Shown here piece by piece: positions 7,445 to 14,991 of a stretch of 42,404 bases of DNA; the stretch's first letter is position 1, and each line of letters starts with the position of its first letter. A model generated the notes under the pieces. The model saw only the letters and a program-made list of their open reading frames with translations, ran no database searches and had not been told where the DNA came from. Origin of the DNA: Dysgonomonas sp. 511. GTDB lineage: Bacteria; Bacteroidota; Bacteroidia; Bacteroidales; Dysgonomonadaceae. The stretch spans positions 1-42,404 of the forward strand of contig NZ_QVMQ01000019.1 of NCBI RefSeq assembly GCF_010501105.1, in the 5' to 3' direction. The position numbers were made by a program, and so were the translations under genes.

Positions 7445-8974
7445 TTAAAAACAGAAAGACAACCCTACGTTGACGGCGCTGTTTCCAAAGCTGCTTTTCA
7501 CTTTATTCCCTATAGAATACGGAGAATACTGATACTCGGCAAAACAGCCCACTTTTTTATAGCGCAAGACGGCTCCGCCATATACGCCAAATGTTTCCAC
7601 AAAATAGAAAGGCGATTCTTCTTCGTCATCACCTTCTTTCCTGAGGTTAGTTCGCAATCCGTTAAAACCAAAGGTGAGATATGGTGTAAGGAATACATCG
7701 GGTGCTAACATTTTCTGGTAGCGCCACCTGAGGTTCATACCAAAAATTGCCCTGGCCTTGGCTACATCATAAAATTCGTCGTGCCGGTAATAGTCGAAAG
7801 GCTTGGAACTGACAGGAAAGGTCATCTGCAATCCTATATCAAAAGCCATAGTCGCATTATTGAAAGGTACTCCTACGAAGAAACCAACTGTAGGAGCCAC
7901 CTCAAATATCTTGTTTAGTTTACCTAGGGGCAGCGACGTTCCGACTCTTACTTCCCATATATTGATCAACAGCTTAGATTCTGCTTCCTCTTCCTCTGTT
8001 AACAGCGTAAATCCTGCGTTCCTGTTCCCTATAGTTTCTAGTTGTTCATACTCGGGTATGTCGAAAGCATTATGCGCCGATTCGGGCAATTGAGGAATGC
8101 TCATTACCTGCTGCAACAGTGGCGACAACCTGTAGTCGTTGCGATTATATCCGTAGTTGCTCAACACACAACTCATGTACCGCCCTCTTACTTCCTGCAC
8201 TATGTAGTAAACGATAAGGCTTCTGGCGGCACTGGCAGCAATTTCATATTTCTCCTCCTGCTGGTAAGCTACGCGGTAAGCCAAGGATGGTATCCCTTCG
8301 AACATGATATCGAGAGGTCCCTCATCCAACACTACAACATCTTTGCCATCGGCATTGGCGGCTATGCGGTTGTTTATATCCTGATTGGCGGCTTCGAACG
8401 AGGTGTGTTCCGACCAGCTTATCTGCCCTCCCATACAATAGACATTGTGAGCACTGCGCCACAAACAAGCATTACCCAGATGGATAGTCCTGCCTGCAAA
8501 CTGAATGGAATCGGCTCTGAGATCGGTTATATAATCATCTATTTTCCCATCCAGATATATCTGTACAATAGCTTGTTCCAACTGCGGATTACGCTGGTTC
8601 AGGGTTTGAAAGATAATAGTAGTGATTCCCTTTTCCGGCTCGCTTATCAGATAGCCTTTCATATTGAATGTTGTGTTAGGCCGGTCTTCCCGCCTTGCTA
8701 TAGCTTCAAAGGCTTTGTTGGGCACATCCAGTGTGGAATCGGAATAGTTGGCTAAAACATCCTTGATATTATATTTCTTCTTAAGTTGAGCCAATACTTT
8801 GTCATCGTCCATATTTCCTTTCATACCGGAAATAATGATTTCATAGCCACCTGCCTCTAATACAACACCCCCTCTTCGGTCTCTCAATCCCTGGATATCG
8901 GGTAAAGTATAATCCTGCGAAAACAAAGGTAATGACAGAAATAGAAAAACAAGGGTAAATGTTAGTTTATTCAT
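7445..8974 (-). CDS. Unrecognised exported protein with probable C-terminal outer-membrane barrel
   Basis: A 509-residue protein I do not recognise. A signal peptide covers about residues 1-20 (ending FSQ). Residues about 20-330 form a soluble region with no known motif. From about 340 to the end, alternating hydrophobic and aromatic strands and a terminal phenylalanine (GLSFCF) suggest a small beta-barrel anchored in the outer membrane. A run of acidic residues (EEEEAESK) marks the join. It follows gldH after 84 bases and ends the holB-ricT-gldH group; no terminator is clear. A role in adhesion, transport or assembly cannot be told from the sequence. Confidence 0.75.
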   Translation of the reverse strand: MNKLTFTLVFLFLSLPLFSQDYTLPDIQGLRDRRGGVVLEAGGYEIIISGMKGNMDDDKVLAQLKKKYNIKDVLANYSDSTLDVPNKAFEAIARREDRPNTTFNMKGYLISEPEKGITTIIFQTLNQRNPQLEQAIVQIYLDGKIDDYITDLRADSIQFAGRTIHLGNACLWRSAHNVYCMGGQISWSEHTSFEAANQDINNRIAANADGKDVVVLDEGPLDIMFEGIPSLAYRVAYQQEEKYEIAASAARSLIVYYIVQEVRGRYMSCVLSNYGYNRNDYRLSPLLQQVMSIPQLPESAHNAFDIPEYEQLETIGNRNAGFTLLTEEEEAESKLLINIWEVRVGTSLPLGKLNKIFEVAPTVGFFVGVPFNNATMAFDIGLQMTFPVSSKPFDYYRHDEFYDVAKARAIFGMNLRWRYQKMLAPDVFLTPYLTFGFNGLRTNLRKEGDDEEESPFYFVETFGVYGGAVLRYKKVGCFAEYQYSPYSIGNKVKSSFGNSAVNVGLSFCF

Positions 8975-9058
8975 AATATCGATTGCTAAAGTAATTGTCT
9001 AAATATAAAACTCCCCTGATAATGGAAAATCCGGCTAAGTGACAATAAGAAAAACCAA

Positions 9059-9535
9059 TCAATTATTGCCTTTACATATTTTCAACCCTACTTTCTCGAT
9101 GCCAATAAGAGGTTCGTCGCGCATAGCATGTTCCACCTTGATCCGGTAATTGTGCCTTTCCCTGAAAACTATCTTGCCCAAAGGCAGCGACTTCTGGTAA
9201 GTAGAACCAAAGCCGGAACCAAGCCATTTGCCAAACTCGTCTGTCAAAAGGAATCCTTCGGGTGGAAGATAATATGCAAAATCGTCACCCAGGTCATGCT
9301 GAACAAAGAAATGAATGTTCTGGTAAGGATAGTTGGTATTATTTACCAACTCCAACGATACTGCATACGGGATATTCAACTCGAAAGAGGTTGAATCTAC
9401 ATCGAAGAACAAAGTATCTTTCTGCTTCCATTCCTGCTTATCCAGCTCGTAGAAATTATAATATATTTCCCCCTTCTGGCAAGAGAAGAAAAGCGCTGCG
9501 ATCAGCAAGGTCAATATATTAAGCCGTCTATTCAT
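9059..9535 (-). CDS. gldH: Gliding-motility-type lipoprotein GldH
   Basis: A 158-residue lipoprotein: signal sequence MNRRLNILTLLIAALFFSC with the lipidated cysteine at C19, then a beta-rich domain matching GldH (YYNFYELDKQEWKQKDTLFF near the start). GldH is needed for gliding in Flavobacterium johnsoniae, but homologues occur widely in non-gliding Bacteroidota, so motility should not be inferred. A longer frame reaching 9685 exists, but the ATG at 9535 is chosen because it directly precedes the lipoprotein signal. It overlaps the end of the RicT gene by eight bases, suggesting translational coupling. Confidence 0.88.
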   Translation of the reverse strand: MNRRLNILTLLIAALFFSCQKGEIYYNFYELDKQEWKQKDTLFFDVDSTSFELNIPYAVSLELVNNTNYPYQNIHFFVQHDLGDDFAYYLPPEGFLLTDEFGKWLGSGFGSTYQKSLPLGKIVFRERHNYRIKVEHAMRDEPLIGIEKVGLKICKGNN

Positions 9536-11033
9536 TTGTGTTTTTCTGGTTACCTGCATTCTGGTCGCGATCCCGGTTATTCCGGTTACGGTTGTTGCGA
9601 TAATGCTGCTTTTTATTCGATCTCTGATTATTGTTTTGTGCAGGTTGTTCTGCCTTGCCGGCGGGCTGAGACTGAGGTTTGGCATCGGTATTGGCCTGGG
9701 GCTTTTTCAACTGCTTGTTGTTATTGCCTTGCTTGTTATTATCGCCGCTACCATCTTGCTTGTTCTTTGCAAACTTTTTACGGTTGCCTCTGTCGCGGTT
9801 ATTATTGGAACTGTTGTCGAAACGAGTTATATTTTCCTGCAATATATCGTATGAAGCCGGCTTTTCGTTTTGCTCCTGCTCTTCGGATACAAGGTGCAAA
9901 GGTTTATCGCCACGCTTATTAGTCCTTATTACATCATACACCCTGTCTTTAGAGAGAGTCACTAGATTGGCGGCAAAGTTCTTGTCGGTGGAATAAGTCA
10001 TCATGCCGGATAGCACATCCGTCTTGAAATGATAGTAGGAAGCATCTTTCGTTTCCAGCACCACATCGCGCGAAGGCAACTTGCGTTGGGCTTCCACATA
10101 AGTATCTACTTCGAAGTTTAAGCAGCATTTCAGTTTTCCGCATTGCCCTGCCAACTTTTGCGGGTTCAACGGGATATCCTGCAAACGGGCAGCCGATGTA
10201 GACACCGATATAAAGTTAGACATAGAGCTTGAGCAGCAAAGTTCGCGCCCACAAGGCCCGATACCACCTACCCTTCCGGCTTCCTGACGTGCTCCGATCT
10301 GCTTCATTTCTATTTTTACACGAAACTCGGAAGCATATACCTTGATCAACTGACGAAAATCGACGCGTTCGTCTGCAATATAATAAAATATAGCCTTGTT
10401 GCCATCGCCCTGATATTCCACATCGCTTATTTTCATATTCAGGTTGAGCTCTTCTGCTATTTCGCGGGCACGGAGCATCGTCTTATGCTCTTTGGCCCGG
10501 GCTTCGTCCCATTTTTCTATATCGTTGGGTTTTGCAGTCCTGTAGATGCGCTTAGTCTCGCCCCGGTAGTTATTTTTAAGCATTTGCAGATCTACGAGTT
10601 TGCCAGTAAGGGTAACCTCGCCGATGTCGTGACCGGGAGTAGCTTCTACGGCTACAATATCACCCTTGTACAACTCCAGATTATTACTATTCAGATAATA
10701 GCCTTTTCGTGTGTTTTTGAACTGCACTTCTACCATCTTTGAGGTATTCATCAGCTCCGGCATGTCTTCGAGCCAGTTGTAAACTTCCAGTTTGTGAGTA
10801 CCATTGCAGCATCCTCCTGTCGTGCATCTTTCGCAATCGCCTTTAGCCGCCTTTTCTACCGTTTTCTCTTTGCCGGCATCTTTATTGACTACAGTTTTCC
10901 GGCTCTCCTGATTGTCTTCTGCATTTTCTACAGTCTCGTTATCAACCTTGCCACAAGTGCAGCCGATAAGTGTTTTGCAAGTGCCCTGACAACCGATAGG
11001 CAATGATGTATTTTGGTTTTGATCTGATTCCAT
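9528..11033 (-). CDS. ricT: PSP1-domain protein (RicT/YaaT-like) with extra cysteine clusters
   Basis: The central part (about residues 85-385) is a PSP1/RicT core with the signatures CGRELCC (C261, C266, C267) and CGKLKCC (C298, C303, C304). In Bacillus subtilis RicT acts with RicA and RicF, binds iron-sulfur clusters through such cysteines, and guides RNase Y. Two additions stand out. The first 80 residues hold two more cysteine groups (C15, C19, C25, C27 and C67, C70, C75, C76). Residues about 400-501 are a low-complexity tail rich in Asn, Lys, Gln and Arg, which may bind RNA. RicT itself is about 275 residues, this protein 501. RicA and RicF homologues are not in the window. It lies between holB and gldH. 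Confidence 0.9.
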   Translation of the reverse strand: MESDQNQNTSLPIGCQGTCKTLIGCTCGKVDNETVENAEDNQESRKTVVNKDAGKEKTVEKAAKGDCERCTTGGCCNGTHKLEVYNWLEDMPELMNTSKMVEVQFKNTRKGYYLNSNNLELYKGDIVAVEATPGHDIGEVTLTGKLVDLQMLKNNYRGETKRIYRTAKPNDIEKWDEARAKEHKTMLRAREIAEELNLNMKISDVEYQGDGNKAIFYYIADERVDFRQLIKVYASEFRVKIEMKQIGARQEAGRVGGIGPCGRELCCSSSMSNFISVSTSAARLQDIPLNPQKLAGQCGKLKCCLNFEVDTYVEAQRKLPSRDVVLETKDASYYHFKTDVLSGMMTYSTDKNFAANLVTLSKDRVYDVIRTNKRGDKPLHLVSEEQEQNEKPASYDILQENITRFDNSSNNNRDRGNRKKFAKNKQDGSGDNNKQGNNNKQLKKPQANTDAKPQSQPAGKAEQPAQNNNQRSNKKQHYRNNRNRNNRDRDQNAGNQKNTNE

Positions 11034-11055
11034 TATGTTATATTTATCAAGTTCT

Positions 11056-11085
11056 TGAAAAACAAAGCCCCTTTAACGGCTTTGT
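11056..11085 (-). terminator. Terminator after holB
   Basis: On the minus strand ACAAAGCC (11078-11085) pairs perfectly with GGCTTTGT (11062-11069) around an eight-base loop, followed by TTTTC. It lies in the 62-base gap between holB and the RicT gene, so these may be partly uncoupled. Confidence 0.55.
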
Positions 11086-11095
11086 GGGTCTATAT

Positions 11096-12220
11096 TTATT
11101 GCTTAATCAACATTGTTATTTTGAGGCAAAGATCGAAAAACACCATCTTTGCATTTACATTCTGTTCGATATGCCGTTCGGCCAACGCCAGTTCGTCCAT
11201 CAGTCCGAAAATATTCTTTTCGTTGACAAAAGGGGCAAACCTTACGCCGAAATTGGCTTCATCCTGCGCCAGATAAATCATATCAGGCTGTTGCAAATTG
11301 CTTATAAAATATTCCCTCACCATACGCTGGCAATAAGCAAGGAAGCTCTTCTGATTTTCGCGTCCTATGCCACCCAGTTCGTTGCCGATAGCTTTTATCT
11401 GTTTGATATTGCGGGCATAGGATGCGCGCATCATCTGGATGAAAAGGTCGAAAAAGAACTTATGCTCTTCGTTCAGGCTGATGGTTTCGAGGGCTTTTAA
11501 GTAACTGCCATTTGATAGATGTGCTACATTTGCTGCATCTTCGCGGCTAATGTTATAGCCCGATTGCAGAGCGCCCACAATATCGTCTTCTTCTATGCCA
11601 TGTATATTTATCCGCTGGCAACGCGACTGTATTGTAGTAATTATATGGTCGGGCATATCGGATACCAACAAGAACAATGTATTGTCGGTAGGCTCTTCTA
11701 TTATCTTCAACAGTTTGTTGGCGCACGATTCGTGCATCTTTTCCGGAAGCCATATCATCATCACCTTGTATTTGGCTTCGTAGATACGCAGGTTCAGCTT
11801 ACGTATAATCTCCTCGCTCTCCTTAGCATAAATCAACCCCTGAGAATTTTCGGCATCAATAAAACCAAGCCACTGGCTAAGATTGAAATAGCTGCTACGT
11901 TTTACAAATTCGCGCCATTCGCTGATATAGTCGTCGCAAACGTCCTTCTTCTTCGCCGCTTTCTTTACAATAGGGAATACGAAGTGTAAGTCGGGATGCG
12001 CCAGATTGTTGTATTTGCTACACGAAGGACATATGCCGCACGAGTCGCTTTCGGTAGGGTTTTCACAGTTGAGATATTGGGCATAGGCCAGTGCCAAAGG
12101 AAATTTACCGATCCCCTCTGGCCCGCAAAAAAGCTGTGCATGGGGAATAAATCCCTCACGGGCTGTACGTACCAGCCGCTCTTTCACCTCCTGTTGTCCT
12201 ATTATATCTCTAAATAACAT
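11096..12220 (-). CDS. holB: DNA polymerase III delta-prime subunit
   Basis: Clamp-loader subunit of the replicative polymerase. Residues 33-40 are a P-loop-like GPEGIGKF in which phenylalanine replaces the usual Ser/Thr after the lysine, as expected for a delta-prime subunit that need not hydrolyse ATP. A four-cysteine zinc module follows (C52, C61, C64, C67). The segment LPEKMHESCANKLLKIIEEP and the SRC motif at 199-201 are typical of the family. The 374-residue length is normal. A hairpin separates it from the RicT gene downstream, and the repeat-rich gap 12221-12674 lies upstream. Confidence 0.92.
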   Translation of the reverse strand: MLFRDIIGQQEVKERLVRTAREGFIPHAQLFCGPEGIGKFPLALAYAQYLNCENPTESDSCGICPSCSKYNNLAHPDLHFVFPIVKKAAKKKDVCDDYISEWREFVKRSSYFNLSQWLGFIDAENSQGLIYAKESEEIIRKLNLRIYEAKYKVMMIWLPEKMHESCANKLLKIIEEPTDNTLFLLVSDMPDHIITTIQSRCQRINIHGIEEDDIVGALQSGYNISREDAANVAHLSNGSYLKALETISLNEEHKFFFDLFIQMMRASYARNIKQIKAIGNELGGIGRENQKSFLAYCQRMVREYFISNLQQPDMIYLAQDEANFGVRFAPFVNEKNIFGLMDELALAERHIEQNVNAKMVFFDLCLKITMLIKQ

Positions 12221-12292
12221 TGTTTATAATTTAGCTACAAGTCCTTATTCCGGTCGTTGGTTGAGAAAGTAACAAAAGTAACACTTTTTCAC

Positions 12293-12413
12293 AGTACATG
12301 ACAAAAAAATGATATTCTCTCGAGAGCCTGTAGGGGCGAATTATCATTCGCCCGACACAACCGACTGGCGAATGATAATTCGCCCCTAATAATTTTAATT
12401 TTTGTCATGTACT
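12293..12413. repeat. MITE-like element with nested inverted repeats
   Basis: Outer arms AGTACATGACAAAAA (12293-12307) and TTTTTGTCATGTACT (12399-12413) are a perfect 15-base inverted repeat. Inside lies a perfect 22-base inverted repeat (12331-12352 and 12367-12388) starting TAGGGGCGAAT. Each inner arm, with its next base, is itself a short palindrome, GGGCGAAT around four bases and then ATTCGCCC. The flanks CACTTTTT (12283-12290) and CACTTTTT (12417-12424) may be a target duplication but are low in complexity. It interrupts copy A where copy B has no such insert. Confidence 0.65.
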
Positions 12414-12617
12414 ATGCACTTTTTTCCGTTTTCCTCATTGTTACTTTTTCTTTAGATACAAGTAAACAAGATACAAGGCACAAGTTCATGTTTTATCAGA
12501 AACCGACTCGTTAACTCGTCTACTGGTATCTTGTATCTTCCTAAAAAGTAACACATGTAACACTTTTTTGCTATTTTCTCATTGTTACTTTTTCTCCCGT
12601 TTTAGCTTCGCTCTACT

Positions 12618-12635
12618 CCCATCCCTTTGGATGGG
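12618..12635. repeat. Hairpin in tail of repeat copy A
   Basis: CCCATCC and GGATGGG pair perfectly around CTTT. It lies about 40 bases after the metF stop on the minus strand without a T-tract, so I do not call it a terminator. Confidence 0.5.
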
Positions 12636-12674
12636 TTGGAAGAGATGTAGAAGGCTTATATAGATAAAGTTTTA

Positions 12675-13625
12675 TCAATATATTGCACTCGCTATTTTAG
12701 CCACACTATCGGTAGCCATCAGCGAATAAAAGTGCAGGCTAGGCACACCATGCGCAATGAGTTCCTTACATTGTTTTATACCCCATTCCACTCCTACTAT
12801 CTTAGCCTCGTCGTCGGTCTTGCATTTGCGCAACTCCGCCGCCAGTTCGTCCGGTATGCTCGAACGGAAAATGCGCGGCAATACTTCCAGTTGGTTCATC
12901 AATACGATAGGCTTCACTCCGGGTATGATGGGCTGGGTTATTCCCTCTTTGCGGCATTTGTCGACGAACGAGAAGTATTTCTCGTTGTCGAAAAACATCT
13001 GGGTCACAAAATATTCTGCTCCCGCCTCCGCTTTTTTCTTCATATAGTGAATATCCGACTCCATACTCGGCGCATCTTCATGTACTTCGGGATAACATGC
13101 CATGCCGTAGCTGAAAGGCGTTGCATTCTTCTCGAAACGAGAACCGTCTTGCCACACTCCCTGGTTGAAATCGTTGACCTGAGCCTGCAAGTCGGTTGCA
13201 TACTCGTTGCGGTTAGGATATATCTGTTCGGGCGACAAGCGTTTGGTATCTCCCTGTAGCAACAACAGGTTGTGAACATGCAGGAAGTTCAAGTCGATCA
13301 GGGCGTATTCGGTTTCTTCCCTCGAAAATCCCTTGCAGATAATATGGGGAACGGCTGTCACCCCATACTTGTATTGTATGCTGGCTGCTATAGCCACCGA
13401 ACCCGGACGCTTGCGTATATTCGCCCTCTGCAACGATCCATCGGGCATCTGCTGGTCTATATATTCGCTATGGTGGGTAGTGATATTTATATATTTAGGG
13501 TCGAATTCTATAAGCCTGTCAATTATACTGTACACCTTTTCGATATCGTTGCCCTTCAATGGGGGCAATATCTCGAAAGAAAAAGCTGTTTTCTTATTTT
13601 TGTTTATTAAATCCGCTACTGTCAT
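12675..13625 (-). CDS. metF: 5,10-methylenetetrahydrofolate reductase
   Basis: Reduces 5,10-methylene-THF to 5-methyl-THF for methionine synthesis, using FAD in a TIM barrel. The N-terminal FSFEILPP places the catalytic glutamate at E18, and the sequence remains MetF-like throughout (GVTAVPHIICKGFSREE, MFFDNEKYFSF, GVKPI). At 316 residues it is a normal bacterial MetF without the eukaryotic regulatory domain. It starts 11 bases after the rseP stop and is the last gene of the LytM-dxr-rseP-metF group. No S-box or other riboswitch is visible nearby. Confidence 0.95.
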   Translation of the reverse strand: MTVADLINKNKKTAFSFEILPPLKGNDIEKVYSIIDRLIEFDPKYINITTHHSEYIDQQMPDGSLQRANIRKRPGSVAIAASIQYKYGVTAVPHIICKGFSREETEYALIDLNFLHVHNLLLLQGDTKRLSPEQIYPNRNEYATDLQAQVNDFNQGVWQDGSRFEKNATPFSYGMACYPEVHEDAPSMESDIHYMKKKAEAGAEYFVTQMFFDNEKYFSFVDKCRKEGITQPIIPGVKPIVLMNQLEVLPRIFRSSIPDELAAELRKCKTDDEAKIVGVEWGIKQCKELIAHGVPSLHFYSLMATDSVAKIASAIY

Positions 13626-13636
13626 CTGTGCTTTAT

Positions 13637-14971
13637 TTAAAAGAAAATCCTGATTATATCATTCCCGTTGGCTACTATAAGCAGCAATAATATAAACAAC
13701 ATACCCACTATTTGCGCATGCTCCATAAATTTCTCGTTTGGTTTGCGCCTTGCAATCACTTCGTAGAGCAGGAACATGATATGTCCTCCGTCGAGTGCCG
13801 GTATAGGCAGGATATTCATAAATGCCAATATAATGGAAAGAAAGGCTGTCATAGACCAGAATGCGTGCCAGTCCCACATCGGAGGAAACATATTGCCGAT
13901 ACCTGCAAAGCCACTAAGGCTACGCACCCCTTTCGACGAAAACACAAAACGTATCTGGGCTACATACCCTTTCAATGTCTCTACCCCAAGTACTGCCCCG
14001 GCGGGTATTGCCTGCAACAATCCGTAAGAATCTTCTTTTATGTCGTAAATCGGTTTCTTCGAGCCAATGCCGATAGTCAGTTCGTCGCTCACTAATACTT
14101 TAGCATCTACTGCTGTCGTGTCGCGCATATACGACACGGTTATTTCCTTACCTTTATTTTCTTCCTGAGATATTGCTGCTACGGCATCTATCCACGAGAA
14201 GACTTTCTTTCCATTGATTGCCGTAATACTGTCGCCCTTCTGCAAACCGGCTCCTTTTGCCGATGCAAATACCGAATCGATAACGGTAGGCATCCAGAAA
14301 TAATACGGAGGAGTGGGATCGCCCGACTGTACTACTTCTTCGGCAAAATTATCAGGCATTGTTAATGTCACTTCTTTTCCATCGCGCAATACAACAACTT
14401 CTCCGGCATCGAGAAACTGCATATAAGTATTCATATTAAGTATGCCGGAACGGAAATTCATATCCTTGCCGTCGATGCTGAGAATAATATCTTTGTCCTG
14501 ATAGCCTCCCAGTTCTTTCGCCGTTTTCGAATATGCCATCCCGTCTTGAGCTGTCTTGACAGGTATGTACGAATCGCCCCACGAAAATAGTATCATCCCG
14601 TAAATGATAATTGCCAGGATAAAGTTGAACAATACGCCCCCTACCATCACCAGCAACCTTTGCCATGCGGGCTTGGAACGGAACTCCCACGGTTGAGGTG
14701 GCTGTGCCATCTGCTCGCGATCCATCGACTCGTCTATCATTCCCGATATCTTTACATATCCGCCAAGCGGCAACCAACCGATACCATATTCGGTGTCGCT
14801 GTTTTTAGGCTTGAACTTAAACAGGGAAAACCAAGGATCGAAAAAGAGGTAGAACTTCTCAACCCTTATCTTGAATATACGGGCAAAGAGGAAATGTCCG
14901 AACTCGTGAACGATAACCAATATAGATAAACTGAAGATTAACTGTAACGCTTTTATTAAGATTGTTTCCAT
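13637..14971 (-). CDS. rseP: Site-2 zinc metalloprotease RseP
   Basis: Intramembrane protease that cleaves transmembrane segments such as anti-sigma factors or signal-peptide remnants. HEFGH gives zinc ligands H22 and H26 and catalytic E23 within the first helix. The second motif NILPIPALDGGH supplies D394. Between them is a periplasmic region with one or two PDZ domains (about 125-300; GLQKGDSITAINGK is a clear PDZ core). C-terminal helices lie at about 372-392 and 418-434. At 444 residues it has the usual length. It lies 20 bases after dxr, the same neighbour as in many bacteria. Confidence 0.95.
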   Translation of the reverse strand: METILIKALQLIFSLSILVIVHEFGHFLFARIFKIRVEKFYLFFDPWFSLFKFKPKNSDTEYGIGWLPLGGYVKISGMIDESMDREQMAQPPQPWEFRSKPAWQRLLVMVGGVLFNFILAIIIYGMILFSWGDSYIPVKTAQDGMAYSKTAKELGGYQDKDIILSIDGKDMNFRSGILNMNTYMQFLDAGEVVVLRDGKEVTLTMPDNFAEEVVQSGDPTPPYYFWMPTVIDSVFASAKGAGLQKGDSITAINGKKVFSWIDAVAAISQEENKGKEITVSYMRDTTAVDAKVLVSDELTIGIGSKKPIYDIKEDSYGLLQAIPAGAVLGVETLKGYVAQIRFVFSSKGVRSLSGFAGIGNMFPPMWDWHAFWSMTAFLSIILAFMNILPIPALDGGHIMFLLYEVIARRKPNEKFMEHAQIVGMLFILLLLIVANGNDIIRIFF

Positions 14972-14991
14972 TAACAGATTGTTGTATATAT

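Larger units (their letters stand above)
12266..12672. repeat. Mosaic intergenic repeat, copy A
   Basis: Fills nearly all of the gap between metF and holB. It shares a framework with copy B at 36246-36642: AAAGTAACAnAAGTAACA, then a block with GTAAACAAGATACAAG and AGAAACC.ACTCGTTAACTC (12453-12540), then AAAAAGTAACACATGTAACAC and CATTGTTACTTTTTC, and a tail ending TATATAGATAAA. The AAAGTAAC units also occur inverted (TTGTTACTTTTT), and GATACAAG recurs inverted as CTTGTATC, so the unit is largely palindromic. No open frame is plausible inside. Confidence 0.75.

Noticed and set aside
9536..9685. Longer GldH reading frame up to 9685
   Set aside because: The extra 50 residues lie inside the RicT coding region and would bury the lipoprotein signal.
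11096..12220. holB as a damaged gene because the P-loop lacks Ser/Thr after the lysine
   Set aside because: Delta-prime subunits often have non-functional P-loops, and the zinc cysteines and SRC motif are intact.
12331..12388. GGGGCGAAT arms as a CRISPR array
   Set aside because: There are only two inverted arms, no direct repeats with unique spacers, and no cas genes in the window.
12618..12635. Hairpin after metF as its terminator
   Set aside because: It lacks a T-tract on the minus strand and belongs to the repeat tail; metF transcription end remains unknown.
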